From Penelope pileata (taxonomy: Eukaryota; Chordata; Aves; Galliformes; Cracidae): a DNA stretch of 64,000 nt. Below, one piece after another: positions 58,938-64,000 of the stretch. The stretch lies in assembly GCA_013396635.1 (NCBI GenBank), contig WBMW01003830.1, positions 2,268,980 through 2,332,979 of the forward strand, written 5' to 3'. The notes under the pieces were generated by a model. It saw nothing but the letters and a program-made list of their open reading frames with translations, was not told the origin of the DNA and searched no databases. Each line of letters opens with the position of its first letter. Position 1 is the stretch's first letter. A program made the position numbers and the translations under genes.

Positions 58938-58995
58938 CTGACAGTTAGGCTTGAAGATCTAACAGCTCCTCCCAGCCTTAAAGTCTGTGAATCTA
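58938..58995 (+). mobile_element. Degenerate CR1 3' tail
   Basis: 'gacagttaggcttgaagatc', then 'ctcctcccagcctta' and 'aagtctgtgaatct' track the CR1 end 'gacagttggactagatgatc', 'tcttttccaacctta', 'atgattctgtgattct' with many differences. It is the most decayed recognisable CR1 tail in the window, implying an old insertion. Confidence 0.6.
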
Positions 58996-59039
58996 GAATT
59001 ACACACCACTAGAAAACTTACATAAAGGAGCGGAGAATA

Positions 59040-59327
59040 GGGGCCAAAGAATTACAAGGAGTATTTATAAGCCTGCTACAGTCATCACTAATGTACATAT
59101 AATTGGCAAAGTATTTACATCAGAGGCCAGTTGTAACACATGCGTTTATTGAAGGCTTGCACGTTTCATTATAAGCGAATTACTGAGCATATCTAAGCCA
59201 TTTATGGTGAGCTGTGACAAACCCTAAAATAAAGTAAACACATGTGCAGGGGTTATTGATGTGGTATGGCTGTTCTGATATTTAAAGGCATTATAAATGA
59301 TTTGCAAGGCATTTAATAAAAGTGACC
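59040..59327. promoter_or_regulatory. Candidate enhancer-like block (unverified)
   Basis: Motif-dense AT-rich block: FOX words GTATTTAC (59111-59118) and GTAAACA overlapping the E-box CACATGTG (59234-59246). HOX/CDX-type words are CGTTTATTG (about 59143), CATTATAA (twice, about 59168 and 59289), CCATTTATGG (59199-59208) and ATTTAATAAAAG (about 59311). No frame is present. It abuts an old repeat. Function is inference. Confidence 0.32.
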
Positions 59328-59385
59328 TACATTTATATAACGCCTTTTATCCTCAGGTATCCCAAAAATTCTGTGCAAACTGTGT
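59328..59385 (-). repeat. Ancient L3/MIR-like repeat fragment
   Basis: 'ctacatttatataacgcctt', then 'ttatcctcaggtatcccaaa' and 'attctgtgcaaact' resemble the antisense start of L3-like elements ('tttatatagcgcctttcatc', 'ggatcccaaagcgctttaca'). It is directly continuous with the enhancer-like block on its left. Confidence 0.5.
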
Positions 59386-60479
59386 AGCCTGCCACTGCAT
59401 TCCCCCAGTTTTCCACCAGTGTCACTCTTCTGAAGCCAAGTGAGCCACGAGGCCATCATGTTCAAGTAAGAAAGTGCCTAGTCCAATCTTGCACATGTAA
59501 GTGGTGATGGGAAGGGGAAGTAGCAGTTGTTTCATAGGTTTTGCAGGATCTCAGTACTCAAGAAGTCATCAGATCATCTAGTTAGACCTTTCATATTTCT
59601 TTGTTATCTTTGTTAGCCAGTGCTACAGTGGTCAATAAAACTATACAAATTCACCTGCTAGAATGGAATAGACCCCGGTTGCTCCAACTGGGAGTTCTGA
59701 GCATGTTGATGACAACATAGGTAACATTCTTCTCCCAATATTCAGACAATCAGAAGGTCTGCTACCTCTCTGCAATGAAAGGAGTTTCTAGGATTTCTTA
59801 CGGACACTGAATTAAAACATTCTGAAAGCCCCTATATTTTGAAAATTCCAAATAATAATGACTCTAATAGGAGGCTGCTGTGCCAGCATTACTATTGCTA
59901 AAAATTGCCTGTCACTTCCCAAATTTCAATTTGCTTAATTTGTCTCCCAGTGGATCACACTATACCCTTTACCAGGGTGATCTGACTTTCTTCCATCATA
60001 TCATTCGTTACATGTGTATTTACTCATTGGCAATAAAAAAGATCACCCTTCAGCCTCTTTCTTTAAGACTCTGAATCACATGACATACCTATGGATATAA
60101 CCTCACTCTGTCATACACTTGACGTTTGTCAGACATCACACAACTTTCACCTAATTCTGCATATATTATACTAAGACATCATGCTTAAAGAAATACACCT
60201 GGTGAAGAACCAATTACTGATCATAATTTCAATAGCATCACATGCTTGCCCAGCTTTTGTGAGTGGGCCCTTCGGTATGGAGTTAAGGGAAAATGGTGCC
60301 CATCAAATGTTATCCTACGCATGCCATTCATACACGTCTGCAGCTACGGTTTCCAGATGAAAGCTAACTGGTAGCTCACCAGTCCATAAGGCAAGCAGAG
60401 GATCCGGCATCTTTTCTTACATATCTAAGCATAAATAACCTCATCTGCAACTCTCAAAGCTCACATCATAAGCTTTCCT
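59386..60479. other. Unannotated noncoding stretch
   Basis: No gene recognised. At about 59565-59595 the words 'catcagatcatctagttagacc' are reminiscent of an old antisense CR1 3' end ('gatcatctagtctgacc'), but the match is too short to call on its own. Confidence 0.45.
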
Positions 60480-60720
60480 CCCGATAATCTCTTTCTTAAA
60501 CATGCTTCTTGGAAATAGGGATACTTCGGTAATTTTCTAGCTCTCCTCTTAATCACTTTTAAACAGTGGAACTACACTGGCAATTCTCCAGTCCTCTGGA
60601 ATTCCTCAGTTTTACAAGATTAGCTAAATATCCATCCAACACCACTAGAAAGCTTGGATACAGTCTCATGGAGAGCTAGCAACGATGCAAATTGGAGAGG
60701 TAAAAAGGAATAATTATTTT
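60480..60720 (-). pseudogene. CR1-type reverse transcriptase remnant
   Basis: On the minus strand, 60549-60605 translates to GIPEDWRIASVVPLFKSD, which is the conserved 'GEVPEDW..ANVVPIFK' motif just before the catalytic blocks of CR1-clade ORF2 reverse transcriptase. A stop follows immediately (TAA), and another stop lies just upstream, so the fragment is dead. CR1 ORF2 normally carries an endonuclease and a reverse transcriptase. Only this short part is recognisable and the outer limits are approximate. It is far more diverged than the CR1 tails near it, so it is probably an old insertion. Confidence 0.65.
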
Positions 60721-61098
60721 ATGCAAAGATACAACATGTTAAAGCCACAGTGGAACTGAATCCCAAAAACACACTAGCATTCCTGAAAATGGCATAATAG
60801 CACCTTCAATTAACACTAGATGTTCAGGAAATAGTTTTCAGGCTTTTCTGAAAGTGTTACCCTTGGAAGGCCGAAGAAAGCCCACAATGCTCTCTGGTCA
60901 CATCAATATTTTTGCCTAGCGCAAGACTGACCTTTCTAACAAGACCTCAAACCAAGTACTAACACTTCTTTGTAAGACTGTCTTCTGATAACAAAGCATG
61001 ACTGCTGGTGTCTAGAGATCTGATAATGAAAATCGAATACCAAACATCTCCCTTTTTTTTTCAGCTCAAAGCTAGTCCCCTCTCATTCACATCAATTC
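60721..61098. other. Unannotated spacer
   Basis: No recognisable element between the reverse-transcriptase remnant and the next CR1. Confidence 0.4.
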
Positions 61099-61298
61099 GG
61101 GTTGGATATTTGGAAAAATTTCCTCTCAGAAAGAGTGATAAGGCACTGGAACAGGCTGCCCAGGGAAGTGGCGGAGTCACTGTCCCTGGAAGTCTTAAAG
61201 AAACGTGTAGATGTGGCACTGAGGGGCATGGTGGTAATGGGTTGACAGTCGGACTAGGTGATCTTAGTAGTCTCTTCCAACCTTAATGATTCTATGAT
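61099..61298 (+). mobile_element. CR1 LINE 3' fragment, sense
   Basis: Well-preserved CR1 end: 'gggttggatatttggaaaaa', 'caggctgcccagggaagtgg', 'gtccctggaagtcttaaaga', 'aacgtgtagatgtggcactg', 'gggcatggtggtaatgggtt' and the tail 'tcttccaaccttaatgattc' 'tatga'. It faces another CR1 fragment in the opposite direction only about 100 bases away. Confidence 0.95.
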
Positions 61299-61395
61299 CC
61301 AGGAAAATCCTAGCAGAGCCAACATATCTGTAATCAAATTTTGGGAGGCACAGTTTGGGGAATGCCTGTGTTGTACTTTTTTCAAACAGGTTATA

Positions 61396-61504
61396 TCACT
61401 GAATCAGAGGGGTTGGAAGGGACCTCTGGGGATCATCAAGTCCAATCCCCCCTGCTATAAGCAGGTACCCTACAGTAGGTTGCACAAGAAAGCATCCGGG
61501 CAGG
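61396..61504 (-). mobile_element. CR1 LINE 3' fragment, antisense
   Basis: Antisense CR1 end: 'atcactgaatcagaggggtt', 'ggaagggacctctggggatc', 'atcaagtccaatcccccctg', 'caggtaccctacagtagg' and 'ttgcacaagaaagcatccgg'. Same subtype as the copy at 18930-19115, judging by the shared 'agtaggtt-cacaagaaagcatcc' block. Confidence 0.92.
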
Positions 61505-61579
61505 AAAGGATTTGCAAAATGAAGCTGCAGCCTCAGGAGCCTGTTAAATGCTAATAACAAATCATTGAGAGACTCAGCA

Positions 61580-61930
61580 TTCTGCAAAGAAGCAAAATTG
61601 CTTTGGACAGGTTCTTTGCAATACCAGGTAAAGTACTCAAGGGTAGGTAATAAACGCTCACAAAAAGAAAGGTCAGACTCACCCACTGGGTGTAGGGGAT
61701 GTCCAGCTACACAGCACTCCTCTCGAGGACACAGCCTTAGGCCAGAGACGTTCTCCCCCATCAGGGTCTGGCCATCATATGAGCCCAGAGTGGCTCAGCC
61801 CCAAGCCCACCCCTTCTGGTCATGGGGGGAACACTGGTGCAAACAATCTGCCTGTGCTCTCCAGGCAGCCACACCCCTCCACCAGGTGCTCAATCACCAG
61901 TTCAGGCCTTGACCTAACAGTTCCCTTACA
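61580..61930 (-). mobile_element. LTR-like repeat, copy C
   Basis: Third copy of the family: 'agaagcaaaattgctt', 'aataccaggtaaagtac', 'catatgagcccagagtggc', 'ctggtgcaaacaatctgcct', 'gtgctctccaggcagccaca', 'caggtgctcaatcaccagtt' and the end 'cagttcccttaca' at 61930. In sense (minus) direction it begins TGTAAGGGAACTG. A 121-codon minus frame (61396-61761) spans this copy and the neighbouring CR1 and is therefore a composite of repeats, not a gene. Confidence 0.77.
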
Positions 61931-62849
61931 CCCAGGGTGTTAACTGGGTAAATGCTTTCTCCAGTGCCAAAGCTGACTTACAAAGTTCTTTTCCTTCTCT
62001 GCACCTGCTAACTTTTGCTATCCATTGGCAATTGGATCACTGAAACATGTTGGATTAAAATTAGAACTTTTACCATATTTTGATTCTGGTTCATAGAGTG
62101 GCTCAAAAAACTTGTGATATAACCGGTTGGAGCATGAGAAAGAGAAAGATGGACTAGAATGAAGTAGAGGCAGCGCGGGGAGGGAGGGGGTGGAATACCT
62201 GACCTATCCAGGGAAATTCCCCCTGCATTCAGTGGCCTTTGAACCAGGCCCCAACAGGAGATGTTGTGGTAGAAGAATTGTATTCCTTTATAACTAAATG
62301 ATCTTTCAAAAGAAAGCACTGTTTAGAAAACATTCAAACTCTCCAGAGTATAGACCTGCTGAACCACTGCTATTTCTGTTGCCATATATTGTGTTACTTC
62401 TACCTTCAAATCTCAGTCTTTACCATTATCTCTCAGTTGCATACTGCTATCCATAGATTTATTATATAGGTTCATGCGGTTTTGCAGCTGCATCGCACAG
62501 ACTATAAAATCTCAAAAACTTGTTTAGGCTATGAGCTTGTTTAATCTGGACTACGATGACCAAATATACTCTCTGAAGCTAATGTGATTAACTTGGCCAA
62601 GCTGATTAGGAAAGAAGAATGTCAAGAATTCCTCTTCCAGATGTAGCCTGCACTGCTCAGAACTTTCTCCAGCAGAACAGTTCCCTAACTCCACCTAACT
62701 TCACATAGGTGGAGAAACTTCCAAGGTATAAAATTAAGGATGCAGAAGGAGGGATGGGAGAAGGCAAAAATTGTCTTAGACGTGTTCACACTTAACGAAA
62801 TTAATGTTTACTGATACAATGGAACCTAAAGAGGCAGCCACATCAGTTA
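61931..62849. other. Unannotated noncoding stretch
   Basis: No element recognised. A 103-codon minus frame (62008-62319) has no domain. Confidence 0.5.
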
Positions 62850-63180
62850 ATGTGCTAGACTTGCAGACCTTTGACTCTTTTATGGTTAATTAGCCTTTAA
62901 CTTAAGAAAGCCCCCAGGTCATAGAACTTCCATCAGCTCTGAATTCAAAGCTTTGCCCTCTCTCACCCTGGCAGTTTACAATGTAATGATGATTGATAGC
63001 CAGATGAAAGCATTAGCTGAGGCCTGTCTTTTTGCATTGTGCTGGGAGAAAAGTGTAATGATCTATAGCTGCAATGGTTTCAGAAACCATTTTCGTTGAT
63101 TGTGAACTTAATTACCCACTTAAGCATGCTTTGGTCAAATTGATTTTATACTGCTTTATACTGCAGCAGGTTAAAAATTA
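62850..63180. promoter_or_regulatory. Candidate enhancer-like block with short dyad (unverified)
   Basis: AT-rich and repeat-free. It contains TTAATTAG (62886-62893), CCTTTGAC-like TCF word near 62869, a PBX-type TGATTGAT (62990-62997), TTAATTACCC near 63109 and GTCAAATTGATTTTAT near 63134. A perfect dyad AATGGTTT-CAG-AAACCATT lies at 63073-63091, a form that could bind a dimeric factor. Function is inference only. Confidence 0.3.
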
Positions 63181-64000
63181 ACCCTACAATCTTAGATGCA
63201 TTTTACAAGGTTTCCTCCTGCTTTGCTACCTAAATAGCCCCTAGTCAATATGATCTCAAGCTGATATTTGTGAACTTAAGTAAAAAGGAAGAGTGATACC
63301 ATTTTACCAGTGATAGATTTCTACTCTAAGAATATACTGGGCTAAATATTTATCTGCTACCAAAGTTATACTCAAATGACCAAAGACCTTCTAATATTTG
63401 GTTAGTGACCAGGATGTGAGCTAGATTCCCAACCAAACTAAACCTTTTTTTTCCTTAGTCCCAGGAATCACAGGCAGCTTTAAAATGCCCCAGACAAGAA
63501 GCAGTAGATGCTGTTGAGATGGGAAAACTGCATACACAGGAGCAAAGTGGCTGGATTTGTTAGTCAAAGCAGCATAGAGATAAGCTTGGCAGAGTATTTG
63601 GAAAAGGGAGCACCAGTTTTCCTCAAGTCCAGACTTCCTGACATCACTTAAGGAATATCTTGTATGAAATTCTTCTAGAGAAAATGAAGGGAGAAAGAGA
63701 ATGAGAGATCCCTCTAAAACAAGCCAAGGTGCAGGAGTGGAAAAGATGTAACTTTCTCACTTGGCACTCTTTGCTACAGCAGGATCAAAACTATGGTCAA
63801 GTCCAAAATTGCTTTACATCCCCTCTGTGAGGACAAACTTCTTCTGACAGAGTGAACTCCAGTCTATAGTGCCTCACCGCACAAGTTCTCATGTGCAGTT
63901 GGAGGAGGCATGGAGACCCATTCCAGATTTGTTCTTATAGTTCAGCCAGTGTGAGCAGACAACATATCATAGTACCTTTCCTAAAGGAGCCTTAAAACTC
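63181..64000. other. Unannotated noncoding stretch at window end
   Basis: No gene, repeat tail or RNA recognised up to the end of the window. Confidence 0.5.

Noticed and set aside
61396..61761. 121-codon minus-strand open frame
   Set aside because: Composite of an LTR-like repeat and an antisense CR1 tail. It does not represent a conserved protein.
1..64000. CRISPR array, operon or bacterial system
   Set aside because: No regularly spaced repeats with unique spacers and no long tightly packed frames. All positive signs point to a bird nuclear genome.

Overview
The window reads as noncoding nuclear DNA from a bird, most likely a galliform such as chicken. The evidence is the repeats. There are at least nine CR1 LINE fragments, several ending in the avian ATTCTATGA-type tail. 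There is a decayed mariner element resembling chicken Galluhop, an avian ERVL-type solo LTR, and three copies of a second LTR-like family. Base composition is AT-rich with few CpGs, there are no operon-like gene arrays, and open frames are short and random-looking. The longest, 142 codons, is about what chance gives in 64 kb.

I found no protein-coding gene, rRNA, tRNA or CRISPR array that I can support. The only recognisable coding remnants are mobile-element relics: the two ends of a mariner transposase at 21.7-22.3 kb and a short piece of CR1 reverse transcriptase at about 60.5 kb on the minus strand. The window is therefore probably intergenic, or inside a very long intron.

Layout. 0-8 kb: three old MIR/L3-like repeats, a solo ERVL-type LTR (3.2-3.7 kb), a 0.5-kb CR1 (6.1-6.6 kb) and an enhancer-like AT-rich block (6.9-7.2 kb). 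8-20 kb: mostly unrecognised sequence with a long purine tract (15.3 kb), a CR1 (18.9 kb) and two enhancer-like blocks. 20-25 kb: an 18-G run next to an ambiguous base, the mariner with a CR1 nested in it, and a pyrimidine-biased stretch. 25-39 kb: few recognisable repeats, two enhancer-like blocks (35.0-35.3 and 36.5-37.3 kb) and a strong 52-nt inverted repeat (35.36 kb). 39-52 kb: three CR1 pieces, a 36-nt hairpin and one old repeat. 52-64 kb: enhancer-like blocks, three same-orientation copies of the LTR-like repeat, and a cluster of CR1 fragments.

If the window has a function, it is most likely cis-regulatory. Several repeat-free blocks are dense in homeodomain, FOX, SOX, TCF/LEF and PBX-MEIS-like words. 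That reading is inference from motif content and needs a cross-species alignment. I did not find a convincing new biological system. The strongest unexplained structure is the inverted repeat at 35357-35408.
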